Source: Streptomyces sp. NWU339
Lineage (GTDB): Bacteria > Actinomycetota > Actinomycetes > Streptomycetales > Streptomycetaceae
Assembly: GCF_003143855.1 (NCBI RefSeq)
Contig: NZ_QFRK01000002.1
Coordinates: forward strand, 62,001 to 126,000
DNA length: 64,000 nt
Direction: 5' to 3'
A model generated the notes under the pieces. It was not told where the DNA came from, made no database searches, and saw only the letters and a program-made list of their open reading frames with translations. Shown here piece after piece: positions 43,423-51,925 of this stretch. The translations under genes were made by a program, and so were the position numbers. The first letter of the stretch is position 1. Every line of letters starts with the position of its first letter.

Positions 43423-43746
43423 ATGGCTGAGCCGCGGTTGGTCGTTGACGGGGATGAACTCGGGCGGTTCATGAAGTCGCTGCGCAAGTCGTCGAGTTCG
43501 CTGCGGGGTGTGCGGCAGGCGCTCGCGGACGCGACCGTCACCGGGCTCGGTACGGACGATCTCGACCGAGCCTGCGAGTACTTTCAGGACGACTGGAAGT
43601 ACGGAGCCGAGGAGATCGGCAAACAGACCGAGGACCTCGCCGAGATCATCGGCAAGAGCAAGGACAGCTACCTCGAAGTCGACAAGGCCCTGGAAGCCGC
43701 GCTCCAACGGTCCCGAGCCGGTAAGGGCGGGGGTGGCCGTCCGTGA
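43423..43746 (+). CDS. WXG100-like small helical protein
   Basis: 107 residues, helical, no signal peptide. The span DDLDRACEYFQDDWKYGAEEIGKQTEDLAEIIGKSKDSYLEVDKAL has the helix-turn-helix and tryptophan of ESX-type small proteins, though the WxG itself reads WKYG. Its stop overlaps the long gene that follows (GTGA). A secreted partner or chaperone of that protein is likely. Confidence 0.78.
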   Translation: MAEPRLVVDGDELGRFMKSLRKSSSSLRGVRQALADATVTGLGTDDLDRACEYFQDDWKYGAEEIGKQTEDLAEIIGKSKDSYLEVDKALEAALQRSRAGKGGGGRP

Positions 43747-45095
43747 CCGTCACCCAGATCGACGACACCGGCGCGGCTCTCGATCCGAAGTCGAGGGCCG
43801 ACCTCGGAAAACCCCAGGGGCTCAAGTCGGCGCCCCGCATCCCGTACCCCGACTATCCACACCTGGGGTTCAACCCCGTACCGGGGGACACCGAGACCAT
43901 TCGCGGACTGCACAAGAAGCTGAGCGGTTGCGCGAAAGTCCTCGAGGACGCCCACGGACTGGTCACCAAGTTGCTGGACGGCAGCTACTGGAAGGGCGAC
44001 GCCGCCGTCGCCTTCCGCGAACAGCTCGACGACGGTCCGTTGCCGCTGAACCTGAGGAACGCAGCCCGGTCCATTCGTAAGGCGACCAAGCAACTGAGCT
44101 GCTGGGAAGCGGAGTTGGACGACCTCCAGCGGCGTGCGAAGCGACTGGAGAACGATGCCGAAGAGGCACAGGCCGCGGTGGACCGGGCGAAGGGGCGTGC
44201 TCTCAAGGCGGAGGACCACCCCGACCTTGAGAAGAAGGGAACCGGGGATGGTGCGGCACAGCGGGCACTGACCCGTGCCAACGCCGAGGTCGAAGAGGCG
44301 CAGGCTGCACTCGACAAGGTCATCGGCAAGGCGAAAAGGTTGGCCGAGGAACATGAGCGCCAGGCCGGACACCGTGCGCAGAAGATCCGAGATGCGACGA
44401 GGAAGCTGGCCCCTCATGAGCCAGGCATGTTCGACAAGGCACTCGACTGGCTGACGGACAACCTGCCGGACATCCTCAGTTTCTTGGCGGGTGTCGCAGG
44501 AGTCGTGGCAATTCTCTTTGCAGGTCCGCTGGGGTTGGCGATGGTGGCGGCCTTAATGCTCACGGCGTCCGGACTGAGTGCTGTTGCACTCAGTCTCCGC
44601 CTCTTCGCGAACCCCGAGACCCTCGAGTCTTTGAGGGATGGATTCACCAAAGGCGAGTTAGACGCTGACTTCTGGAGCAACCTGGTATCGGTAGGTGCCG
44701 ATGCGGCGGGAACGGTGCCTGGTCTTGGAGCGGCTGCTGCGGGAGCAAAGGGAACGGTGAACGCCATTCGGGCTGGAGGAGGGGCACTCTCGCACGCGCA
44801 AAAAGCCGCAATTTTTGGCACGAAGACCATGGATAGCATGCAGATTATTACTCGGCTGGACAACCCTCTGGTGGGGCGAGCTGTCCGGAGTTTCAGCAAT
44901 CCTGCGGCAGCGGCAAACACGGTGACGGTCATTTCCGGGCTGGCCGGCGTGGGCACTGCTGGGTTTGGACTCTACAACAAGGTTGTGGACGCGGACGACG
45001 ACGGCATCAAGGACGGCAGTGTCGCAGGTATCGACGGCACGCGACTCATCCTGGACAACGGAGGAATCTTCAACATCGTTCGCCATGCCTTCTAA
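43743..45095 (+). CDS. Coiled-coil/membrane protein, candidate contact-secreted effector
   Basis: 450 residues. The N-terminal 100 residues look WXG/LXG-like (KVLEDAHGLVTKLLDGSYWKGDAAVAF). A long coiled coil (about 110-225) follows. Two hydrophobic helices (LSFLAGVAGVVAILFAGPLGLAMVAALML) and a Gly/Ala-rich C-terminus with DADDDGIKDG end it. Two TTA codons (44553, 44658) make translation bldA-dependent. GC drops toward the 3' end. It fits a type VII-like effector with a variable tip, but no toxin fold is recognised. Confidence 0.72.
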   Translation: MTVTQIDDTGAALDPKSRADLGKPQGLKSAPRIPYPDYPHLGFNPVPGDTETIRGLHKKLSGCAKVLEDAHGLVTKLLDGSYWKGDAAVAFREQLDDGPLPLNLRNAARSIRKATKQLSCWEAELDDLQRRAKRLENDAEEAQAAVDRAKGRALKAEDHPDLEKKGTGDGAAQRALTRANAEVEEAQAALDKVIGKAKRLAEEHERQAGHRAQKIRDATRKLAPHEPGMFDKALDWLTDNLPDILSFLAGVAGVVAILFAGPLGLAMVAALMLTASGLSAVALSLRLFANPETLESLRDGFTKGELDADFWSNLVSVGADAAGTVPGLGAAAAGAKGTVNAIRAGGGALSHAQKAAIFGTKTMDSMQIITRLDNPLVGRAVRSFSNPAAAANTVTVISGLAGVGTAGFGLYNKVVDADDDGIKDGSVAGIDGTRLILDNGGIFNIVRHAF

Positions 45096-45120
45096 CATCG
45101 ACGCAAGCGAAAGGGGGCCC

Positions 45121-45783
45121 GTGAATCCTGAGGAGTTTCATGTGGCTTGGGATCACCCTCCCACCCGTCGGTCCTACATGAGGCACATGATGATGAACTC
45201 TGTAGGGCTGCTGGGCTGGGCTTTCACCTGGGTTTCCCTACTTTATGTGCTGGCTGTGCACCTCTCTCCAGGATTTTCCTTTCTCTTCGCGCTTCCTCTC
45301 TGTTACTCCTTCTACAGGACAATAGTGCAGCTGTTTTATTTCTCCCCAGCTCTCCGAATGAGACGCATTATGCGAACGTACCCGTGGCATATTATTCGGG
45401 GGGTCACATGTGGGCTGACGCAGCATCCTGAAGTTCCCTGCAGGCATTATGGATGGTTTGAGTTTTCCAACCCCTCCCGTCCTGAACACAAAATTCCGCT
45501 CGTATTCTCTCGGCACCATCGCACGGAATGGTGGCACCGGAGAATGTCACCCCGTGCCAAGCCTGCGTTGAAGGCGGAAATCGAAAAGATCTGGTTTGTT
45601 GGTGACCCCCGTTTCATCGGGATAATTGCCGCATCTCAGAGTAACGGCACCGCCCCTCGTCGGCTGCATGTCCTTGAGCAGCGGATGGCCTCGCAAGACA
45701 GTGAAAGATTCGGGAAATGGGGGGCTACAGCGGAGGACGTGGAGCGTGGGCGACGCGTCGGAGTTCACCCTGCTCACCCCTGA
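45121..45783 (+). CDS. Membrane protein of low GC, candidate immunity protein
   Basis: 220 residues. Two adjacent helices in the first 80 residues (SVGLLGWAFTWVSLLYVLAV, FLFALPLCYSFY), then a soluble basic part. GC is far below the window average and codons are untypical, a sign of transfer. GTG after AAAGGGGG is chosen; an ATG 36 nt earlier overlaps the upstream gene but has no ribosome site. Placed right after the effector-like gene, where an immunity protein would sit. Confidence 0.72.
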   Translation: MNPEEFHVAWDHPPTRRSYMRHMMMNSVGLLGWAFTWVSLLYVLAVHLSPGFSFLFALPLCYSFYRTIVQLFYFSPALRMRRIMRTYPWHIIRGVTCGLTQHPEVPCRHYGWFEFSNPSRPEHKIPLVFSRHHRTEWWHRRMSPRAKPALKAEIEKIWFVGDPRFIGIIAASQSNGTAPRRLHVLEQRMASQDSERFGKWGATAEDVERGRRVGVHPAHP

Positions 45784-45800
45784 CCATCTTGGAACTATTT

Positions 45801-46448
45801 GTGGCCAACTCGGAAATCCTCCTCCATGACTCGTTCGATGATCCGCACGCTGCGCTCTGGTTTGTTGAACCTGCTGGGTTCAGTGCACTTCCCCTCGATT
45901 CTTTGCTTCCTGCCCCTGAATCACAAGCGGCGGACTCCTTAAGGGAGGCAGCTGCTCCGTTTCTGGGAACGTCGAGGGATTCGCTGGCTCGCCAGCAGTT
46001 CATTGCGGCTTTTGCCGCCGGGCAGCAGCTTCTGGCTGCCCTTCGGGAAGTCGGTACGGTGCACTGTTCTGTTGGGTTGCATCGGGATGATGTCGGTGGG
46101 GCGGGCGAGTTGTTGTTTTCGCTCTTCACGGTTTCCTGGCGGGAGACCGCCCCCGCGCCCAGGGGTGTCACGGCGGCGCGTGCCGTGGCGTCCGGTGGTG
46201 GGCATGTGCGGGTCGAGTTCGTCGAGTTGGCCGCCGGGCTTGCTTCGTTCAGCGAGGTGGGTTCCACTCCGGCAAGCGGGAGTGGTCTGCCGCGGCGTCC
46301 GCTGCTTCAGATGCATGCCCATCTGCCGCACCCGGACTGCCGACGGCTCGCCGTGCTCACGCTCACCACCACGGCTCTGGCCCGGCGCGCGGAGTACCGG
46401 GCGATTCTGCGGGTGATCGCCGAAAGCGTCAGCTTTGAAAGGCCGTAG
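45801..46448 (+). CDS. Hypothetical protein at end of the secretion-like cassette
   Basis: 215 residues, no signal peptide. FVANSEILLHDSFDDPHAALWFVEPAGFSALPLDSLLP and LARQQFIAAFAAGQQLLAAL are notable, but the family is not one I can name. One TTA codon (45939) is in frame. The start is uncertain: GTG 45801 has GGA upstream; TTG 45789 also fits. GC recovers toward the 3' end. Confidence 0.6.
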   Translation: MANSEILLHDSFDDPHAALWFVEPAGFSALPLDSLLPAPESQAADSLREAAAPFLGTSRDSLARQQFIAAFAAGQQLLAALREVGTVHCSVGLHRDDVGGAGELLFSLFTVSWRETAPAPRGVTAARAVASGGGHVRVEFVELAAGLASFSEVGSTPASGSGLPRRPLLQMHAHLPHPDCRRLAVLTLTTTALARRAEYRAILRVIAESVSFERP

Positions 46449-46507
46449 AGGGGAGAGGGGGCCGGCCGGGTGTGGGCGGCTGGGATCCGCCGGGTAGGTA
46501 CAGCCCC

Positions 46508-47395
46508 ATGACCACACTTGGTGCTGTGTTCCGGCCGCAGTTGGCTCCTGAGCGGCTTCGGGCTGTTGTTCGTCGTGCGGAGGATGCCGGGCTGGGTGAG
46601 TTGTGGTTGTGGGAGGACTGTTTCCGGGAGGGTGGGATCTCCACGGCTGCTGCCGCCCTGGCCTGGACGGAACGGGTGCGGATCGGGGTCGGGCTGCTCC
46701 CCGTGCCGCTGCGGAACGTCGCCGTTACCGCCATGGAGGCCGCCACCCTGCACCGGATGTTCCCCGGGCGAGCCGTGCTCGGCGTCGGGCACGGGGTGCA
46801 GGACTGGATGGGGCAGGTCGGGGCGCGGGTCGAGTCGCCGGTGACGCTGCTGCGGGAGCATCTCGTGGCGCTGCGGGCCCTGTTGCGCGGGGAGCGGCTC
46901 ACCATGGAGGGACGGTACGTCAGGCTCGACGACGTCGCCCTCGACTGGCCGCCCGAGGGGGCCGTCGACGTGCTGGCCGGGGCCACCGGACCGCTTACCC
47001 TGCGGCTCACCGGTGAGGTCGCCGAGGGCACTGTCCTTACCGCGTCCACCTCACCCGAGGGTGTGCGGCGTGCCCGGCGGCTCATCGAGGAGGGGCGGGT
47101 GGCGGCAGGGCGGGATGCCGGGCGGCACAGAGTCGTCGTCTACCTCCTCACCGCCACCGGGCCCGGCGCCCACGAGCGGCTCCGGGCCGAGCTGATCGCC
47201 GAAGGCGTCGGCTCCGAACCCGGTCTCGGTGTGGCCGGGGAGGCCGGCGCCGTCGCCGAGGCGGTTCAGCGGCTGGCCGAGGCGGGGGCCGACTCCGTGG
47301 TCCTCCAGCCGACGGGGGACGAGCCGGACCCGGAGGGGTTCGTGCGGTTCGCGGCGGAGGAAGTGGCACCGCGGGTGGGGACAGCGGTGTCGTAG
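46508..47395 (+). CDS. LLM-class flavin/F420-dependent oxidoreductase
   Basis: 295 residues with the luciferase-like fold: AEDAGLGELWLWEDCFREGG, IGVGLLPVPLRNVAVTAMEAATLHRMFPGRAVLGVGHGVQDWM and AGATGPLTLRLTGEVAEGTVLTASTSPEGVRRA. These match the F420-binding branch common in actinobacteria. The substrate cannot be told. ATG 46508; no strong ribosome site. Confidence 0.88.
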   Translation: MTTLGAVFRPQLAPERLRAVVRRAEDAGLGELWLWEDCFREGGISTAAAALAWTERVRIGVGLLPVPLRNVAVTAMEAATLHRMFPGRAVLGVGHGVQDWMGQVGARVESPVTLLREHLVALRALLRGERLTMEGRYVRLDDVALDWPPEGAVDVLAGATGPLTLRLTGEVAEGTVLTASTSPEGVRRARRLIEEGRVAAGRDAGRHRVVVYLLTATGPGAHERLRAELIAEGVGSEPGLGVAGEAGAVAEAVQRLAEAGADSVVLQPTGDEPDPEGFVRFAAEEVAPRVGTAVS

Positions 47396-47584
47396 GCGGT
47401 TTCTTCTCGATCGCCGTGTGGTTCGGTTTAGGCCGTTGGTCGGACGGTGTTCACGTCGCCGAGATTCGCGTGAGCAAAGCTGCGCGGGAGGGGGTGCGCA
47501 GTGGAGGGGACTGCGCGACCTCTCCATCGCTTTCATTGCCTCCGTCGCTTCGATCGGGGGCCATTCTTCAGTCCGTCGCCCTGT

Positions 47585-47616
47585 CGTCCCGCCGTCCCGC
47601 CGTCCCGTCGTCCCGT
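47585..47616. repeat. Four tandem 8-bp repeats (CGTCCCGY)
   Basis: CGTCCCGC, CGTCCCGC, CGTCCCGT, CGTCCCGT follow without gaps, then CGGCGGGG. Simple GC-rich microsatellite in the non-coding stretch; no function is visible. Confidence 0.8.
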
Positions 47617-47865
47617 CGGCGGGGCGGGGTCAAGTGGGCGTTCCTGGTGGGGTCACCCGTCGGGGGGACGGCTGGAAGTGTTGGTGTGGTGGGGGCCGGT
47701 CGCGGGCAGGTCGCGCCACGCCGGGCGCGATGTCCGTGTATTTCCTGTTTCTTCCCGGGGGAGCGGCTTCATTTCTGTCATCGAAGTGCCTGGAATGCGG
47801 GATTCCGTAGGCGTCGGGGTGTTGCCGGGCGGTTCCGGAGAGTAGTTGTGGCCCGCCGATGCGCG

Positions 47866-47944
47866 CAGCATCACTTACGAAGGGTTATGGTGGAAACCCC
47901 CCCTCGGGCCGGTCCGTATCCCCCCCACGGACCGGCCCGTTTTT
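47866..47944 (+). ncRNA. Candidate 6C-type small RNA ending in a Rho-independent terminator
   Basis: The segment has a hairpin CGGGCCGGTCCGT...ACGGACCGGCCCG (47905-47939) whose loop is ATCCCCCCC, followed by TTTTT. Just upstream, AGGGTTATGGTGGAAACCCC continues into a run of seven C before the hairpin. Two C-rich unpaired segments plus a terminator are the hallmark of 6C RNA in actinobacteria. The first stem is less clear, so the family call is tentative, but a terminated short transcript is likely. Start is estimated. Confidence 0.55.
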
Positions 47945-47950
47945 CTGGGC

Positions 47951-47970
47951 CCTACCCCCGCGGGGGTAGG
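47951..47970. promoter_or_regulatory. 20-bp perfect palindrome, CsoR-operator-like
   Basis: CCTACCCCCG followed by its exact complement CGGGGGTAGG. The TACCCCC...GGGGGTA core is like operators of CsoR-family metal or persulfide sensors. It is just after the sRNA terminator and upstream of the isoprenyl diphosphate synthase gene. No csoR gene is in the window. Confidence 0.5.
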
Positions 47971-48089
47971 CTTCGCGTCCGGGGGCTGCCAGAGGGACAG
48001 GATTCGCCCGCGGCCGAGAGCGTGCCGCATGCCGTGGATCGCGGCGGGTGCCGCTCCTGTCCGATCCGTACGGAGGGGCTGACGATCAC

Positions 48090-48863
48090 GTGAACCTGCG
48101 CGACAAGCTGCGCGGCCTGCTGGTCAGGCTGTACGCGCGCCGGGTGGAAGGCCACCTGGACCCCGCTCAGGTGCCCAAGCACATCGGCGTCATCATGGAT
48201 GGCAACCGCCGTTGGGCGAAGGCTTCCGGTTCCAGCACCGTCCACGGCCACCGGGCCGGCGCGGACAAGATCGGGGAGTTCCTCGGCTGGTGCACCGAGA
48301 CCGACGTCAAGGTCGTCACGCTCTGGCTGCTGTCGACGGACAACTTCGACCGGCCGGAGGAGGAACTCGTCCCGCTCCTCGGTATCATCGAGGACGTCGT
48401 ACGCACCCTCGGCACCGACGGCCGCTGGCAGGTGCACCATGTCGGCACGCCCGACCTGCTGCCGTCCGGGATGCAGACCACGCTCAAGGAGGCCGAGGAG
48501 GCCACCGCGCAGGTCGACGGCATAGTGGTCAACGTCGCCATCGGGTACGGCGGTCGCCAGGAGATCGCCGACGCGGTGCGCTCCATGATGCTCGAGGCCC
48601 ACGAGAAGGGCACCTCGATGGAGGAGCTCGCCGAGGCCGTCGACGTCGACATGATCGGGCGTCACCTCTACACCAAGGCCCAGCCCGACCCGGACCTCGT
48701 CATCCGTACGAGTGGCGAACAGCGGCTGTCCGGATTCATGCTCTGGCAGACCGCTCACGCGGAGTACTACTTCTGCGAGGTCTTCTGGCCGGCCTTCCGC
48801 AAGGTCGACTTCCTGCGGGCCCTGCGTGACTACGCCGCTCGTCACCGGCGTTTCGGCGGCTGA
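48090..48863 (+). CDS. uppS: Isoprenyl transferase (undecaprenyl diphosphate synthase-type)
   Basis: 257 residues, cis-prenyltransferase. HIGVIMDGNRRWAK holds the catalytic Asp; VTLWLLSTDNFDRPEEEL, VNVAIGYGGRQEIADAVR and DLVIRTSGEQRLSGFMLWQTAHAEYYF complete the family blocks. It makes the polyprenyl carrier lipid or a shorter cis-prenyl diphosphate. GTG at 48090 follows GGAGGGG; another GTG at 48048 in frame is an alternative. A small hairpin (CCCCG/CGGGG, 48870-48884) follows. Confidence 0.9.
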   Translation: MNLRDKLRGLLVRLYARRVEGHLDPAQVPKHIGVIMDGNRRWAKASGSSTVHGHRAGADKIGEFLGWCTETDVKVVTLWLLSTDNFDRPEEELVPLLGIIEDVVRTLGTDGRWQVHHVGTPDLLPSGMQTTLKEAEEATAQVDGIVVNVAIGYGGRQEIADAVRSMMLEAHEKGTSMEELAEAVDVDMIGRHLYTKAQPDPDLVIRTSGEQRLSGFMLWQTAHAEYYFCEVFWPAFRKVDFLRALRDYAARHRRFGG

Positions 48864-49154
48864 GGCCGTCCCCGCGTAACGGGGAGTTCATCGGGACGCC
48901 GTCGTGCGGTCTGGCATGACGGCGATTGTTCGAGGGCATAACTCAGACAGGTCGACGCCCGAACCACGGGTGTCGGATCTCAGCGGGCGGCCCGGGGCCG
49001 TCCGCCCGGGAGGCCCTTTGCACCAGCCCGACCGTGCGGTCACGGCACGGACGAAGCAGCGGAGGGCCGGTTCTCGGCCCGTGCATCGGCGCCGTCAACC
49101 GGTCCAGCTCCGCTCCGTCGCTCCCCGACCTCTTCCGAGGGGGTACGTCCTTCC

Positions 49155-50480
49155 GTGGTGACCAGCACACAGCGCCACAAGCCCGACCGGCGCACCTACG
49201 TCATCGACACCAGCGTCCTGCTGGCCGACCCCAACGCCCTGAGCCGCTTCGACGAGCACGAGGTCGTGCTTCCCGTTGTCGTGGTGACGGAGTTGGAGGC
49301 CAAGCGGAACCATCCCGAACTCGGCTACTTCGCCCGGCAGGCGCTGCGCCTGCTCGACGACTACCGGGTGAGGTACGGCCGCCTCGACGCCCCCCTTCCG
49401 ATCGGGGACCTCGGCGGAACCCTGCGTGTCGAGCTCAACCACTCGGACCCCGGCGTGCTGCCCAGTGGCTACCGCCTGGGGGACAACGACTCCCGCATCC
49501 TCGCGGTCGCCCGCAACCTGCAGGCCGAGGGATTCGACGTCACCGTGGTGTCGAAGGACCTCCCGCTCAGGATCAAGGCGTCCTCCGTGGGCCTCCTCGC
49601 CGAGGAGTACCGTGCGGAGCTCGCCGTCACGGACGCCTCCGGCTGGACCGGGATGTCCGAACTGAACCTGCCCGCCGAGCAGGTGGACGTCCTCTTCGAG
49701 GAGGGGCACATCCACGTGCCCGAAGCGGCCGACCTGCCCGTGCACACGGGGCTGACCATCCAGTCCGAGCGCGGCAAGGCCCTCGGCCGGGTCACGCCCG
49801 AGGGCGACGTCCGTCTGGTGCGCGGCGACCGGGAGGCGTTCGGCATCAAGGGCCGGAGCGCCGAGCAGCGGATCGCGCTCGACCTGCTGCTCGACCCGGA
49901 CGTGGGGATCCTGTCCCTGGGCGGCCGGGCCGGCACCGGCAAGTCGGCGCTGGCGCTGTGCGCGGGCCTGGAGGCCGTGCTGGAGCGCCGGCAGCACCAG
50001 AAGGTGATGGTCTTCCGCCCGCTGTACGCGGTGGGCGGGCAGGAGCTCGGTTATCTGCCCGGCAGCGAGGCCGAGAAGATGAGCCCCTGGGCGCAGGCCG
50101 TCTTCGACACGCTGTCGGCGGTCACCAGCCGTGAGGTCATCGAGGAGGTCACCGCGCGCGGCATGCTGGAGGTCCTGCCGCTCACGCACATCCGGGGCCG
50201 CTCGCTGCACGACGCGTTCGTGATCGTCGACGAGGCGCAGTCACTGGAACGGAACGTGCTGCTGACCGTTCTGTCCCGGATCGGCGCCAACTCGCGGGTC
50301 GTCCTGACCCACGACGTCGCCCAGCGGGACAACCTCCGGGTGGGCCGGTACGACGGTGTGGTCGCCGTCGTCGAGAAGCTGAAGGGACATCCGCTCTTCG
50401 CGCACGTGACCCTGAACCGGTCCGAGAGGTCCCAGATCGCCGCCCTCGTGACCGAAATGCTGGAGGACGGGCAGCTCTGA
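49155..50480 (+). CDS. PIN-PhoH family protein (PhoH-like ATPase)
   Basis: 441 residues. A PIN ribonuclease domain (about 1-145, [18 protein letters not shown] and [13 protein letters not shown] with acidic residues) is fused to a PhoH ATPase. Walker [14 protein letters not shown] is near 255-267, and Walker [12 protein letters not shown] follows. The PIN + PhoH (PhoH2) arrangement is linked to RNA processing. GTG-GTG pair at 49155/49158 gives two possible starts; GAGGGGG is 11-14 nt upstream. Confidence 0.92.
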   Translation: MVTSTQRHKPDRRTYVIDTSVLLADPNALSRFDEHEVVLPVVVVTELEAKRNHPELGYFARQALRLLDDYRVRYGRLDAPLPIGDLGGTLRVELNHSDPGVLPSGYRLGDNDSRILAVARNLQAEGFDVTVVSKDLPLRIKASSVGLLAEEYRAELAVTDASGWTGMSELNLPAEQVDVLFEEGHIHVPEAADLPVHTGLTIQSERGKALGRVTPEGDVRLVRGDREAFGIKGRSAEQRIALDLLLDPDVGILSLGGRAGTGKSALALCAGLEAVLERRQHQKVMVFRPLYAVGGQELGYLPGSEAEKMSPWAQAVFDTLSAVTSREVIEEVTARGMLEVLPLTHIRGRSLHDAFVIVDEAQSLERNVLLTVLSRIGANSRVVLTHDVAQRDNLRVGRYDGVVAVVEKLKGHPLFAHVTLNRSERSQIAALVTEMLEDGQL

Positions 50481-51039
50481 CACGTCCACTCCTGATATGA
50501 ACCTGATCCGACCCTGATGGGCCGTCCGGGTTCTATCGGGCATGTCGAGGTCTATCGGGCTCATTGGGACGATAGGCCGGGAGAGTCCTTCAAAGGGCCT
50601 TGTGGGTCAGGTGGGCCCTTTTGGTCCTGCCTCCGAACAGGGTTCGACAGCACGGCAGTTGGCGCCGTCCGGAAAGGCGAAGAGCCTAGCCGGGCGGCGT
50701 CGGCGCGCGTGCGGCTTTCCGGGAATCTCCAGGGACAAACGAGATGTGAGCTTTCACACGCGTGATGGAATTGCCTCGCGCCTCCGGATTACGGCAGAGT
50801 CTCACTCCTGTCAGGCCCCGCATGCGACACAGCCTCACCCCCAGCGGTAGGGCACCACACAGGCACCAGCGCCAACTGCATAGCGTCGTCGTATGCCGCC
50901 CGAGCACCACGCGGCGCTCCCGTTCGGGAGTTGCCCACCGGGCCCGTGCCTCCCGTGACCCGAGTTGGGGAGGCCAGTGCCAGGGGCACGATTGCGTCCG
51001 CGAGGGTCACCGAAGCGGTCGATGCTGGAAGGAAACCGT
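50481..51039. other. Long leader before transglycosylase gene
   Basis: 559 bases with no supported gene. It has TCTATCGGGC twice (50532, 50551) and an inverted GATAGG, a terminator hairpin for PhoH (50592-50621), and a long 5' region before the secreted transglycosylase. Its length suggests a regulated untranslated leader, but no known riboswitch fold was recognised. Confidence 0.6.
50592..50622 (+). terminator. Hairpin AAAGGGCC...GGCCCTTT followed by T
   Basis: Eight-bp stem with 14-nt loop ending in TTTT, downstream of the PhoH gene and its direct repeats. Confidence 0.7.
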
Positions 51040-51771
51040 GTGAGCCGGATTTCGGTCCGGGGATTCGCAGTGGCCTCGGCCACGGCGGTCACCGCTGTCG
51101 GAAGCGTCGTCGGTGTTGCGTCGGGCAGTACCGCGCAGACCAACGACGACCTCGAGGCGACGGCAGCCGGCACCACGCTGCTCGCGGACATCCCCGCGGG
51201 CCAGCAGGCCCAGGTGCAGACCGCATCCCTGACGCAGCAGGCCGAAACCATGGCCATCGCCGCGGACACGAGTGCCAAGAAGGACGCGGAGGAGGCAGCC
51301 CGCAAGGCCGCCGCCGAGACCGCGATCGCCAAGAAGAAGGAAGCCGCCGAGCAGGCGGCCAAGGAAGCCCAGGCCGCGAAGGAGGCCAAGGAGCGCGCGG
51401 AGGCCGAGAAGGCCGCCAGCCGCACCAAGACGGCGTCCGCGTCCGCCTCCGCCTCCGACTTCGCGGTCCAGAGCTCGTACACCGTCGCCCAGGTCCAGGC
51501 GATGGCCCGGCAGATGATTCCGGGCGACCAGTTCCAGTGCTTCAGCAACATCGTGCAGCGCGAGTCCACCTGGAACTACAAAGCCATGAACCCCTCCTCC
51601 GGTGCCTACGGTCTCGTCCAGGCGCTGCCGGGCACCAAGATGGCCTCGGCCGGCGCTGACTGGCAGACCAACCCGGCCACCCAGATCAAGTGGGGCCTCG
51701 GCTACATGAACGAGCGCTACGGCAGCCCCTGTGGCGCCTGGTCGTTCTGGCAGGCCAACCACTGGTACTAG
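51040..51771 (+). CDS. Secreted transglycosylase-like (SLT-fold) cell-wall protein
   Basis: 243 residues. Signal peptide, then a Lys/Ala/Glu-rich coiled segment (about 75-145), and a C-terminal lysozyme-like domain: FQCFSNIVQRESTWNYKAMN with the catalytic-type Glu, GAYGLVQALPGTKM and WGLGYMNERYGSPCGAW. Probably cuts peptidoglycan. GTG 51040 is chosen because GGAAGGA lies six bases upstream; ATG 51022 is an alternative. A terminator follows. Confidence 0.88.
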   Translation: MSRISVRGFAVASATAVTAVGSVVGVASGSTAQTNDDLEATAAGTTLLADIPAGQQAQVQTASLTQQAETMAIAADTSAKKDAEEAARKAAAETAIAKKKEAAEQAAKEAQAAKEAKERAEAEKAASRTKTASASASASDFAVQSSYTVAQVQAMARQMIPGDQFQCFSNIVQRESTWNYKAMNPSSGAYGLVQALPGTKMASAGADWQTNPATQIKWGLGYMNERYGSPCGAWSFWQANHWY

Positions 51772-51825
51772 GCTTCCTGGATCGTGCCGGACCCACCGTC
51801 CCGCGGTCCCGCTCAACCTCGGCAG

Positions 51826-51857
51826 AGCCCCACACCGTCCTCAAGGTGTGGGGCTTT
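51826..51857 (+). terminator. Terminator AGCCCCACACC...GGTGTGGGGCT
   Basis: 11-bp perfect stem, 8-nt loop, TTT tail, after the transglycosylase gene. Confidence 0.85.
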
Positions 51858-51925
51858 CGCCATGTACGGTCGGAGCGACGACTCCAGGGGGAGTGGTGGT
51901 GCGAAACGGGGGCAAGGGACGGGTC

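Larger units (their letters stand above)
47396..48089. other. Long non-coding stretch with repeat, candidate sRNA and palindrome
   Basis: 694 bases with no supported protein gene. It contains a four-copy 8-bp repeat, an inverted pair GGAAT/ATTCC (47792-47806), a candidate 6C-type RNA with terminator, and a 20-bp perfect palindrome (separate entries). Confidence 0.7.

Noticed and set aside
47946..47951. A GGGCCC box near the sRNA as part of the pilus regulon
   Set aside because: Single isolated copy without the triple spacing seen at 24607 and 34484.
47416..48093. A 225-codon open frame before the isoprenyl transferase
   Set aside because: Runs through the 8-bp repeat array, the sRNA terminator and the 20-bp palindrome; no start signal or domain.
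48926..50134. 402-codon plus-strand frame over PhoH
   Set aside because: Different frame from the PIN-PhoH gene, which has intact Walker motifs; the translation is Arg/Gly/Pro noise.
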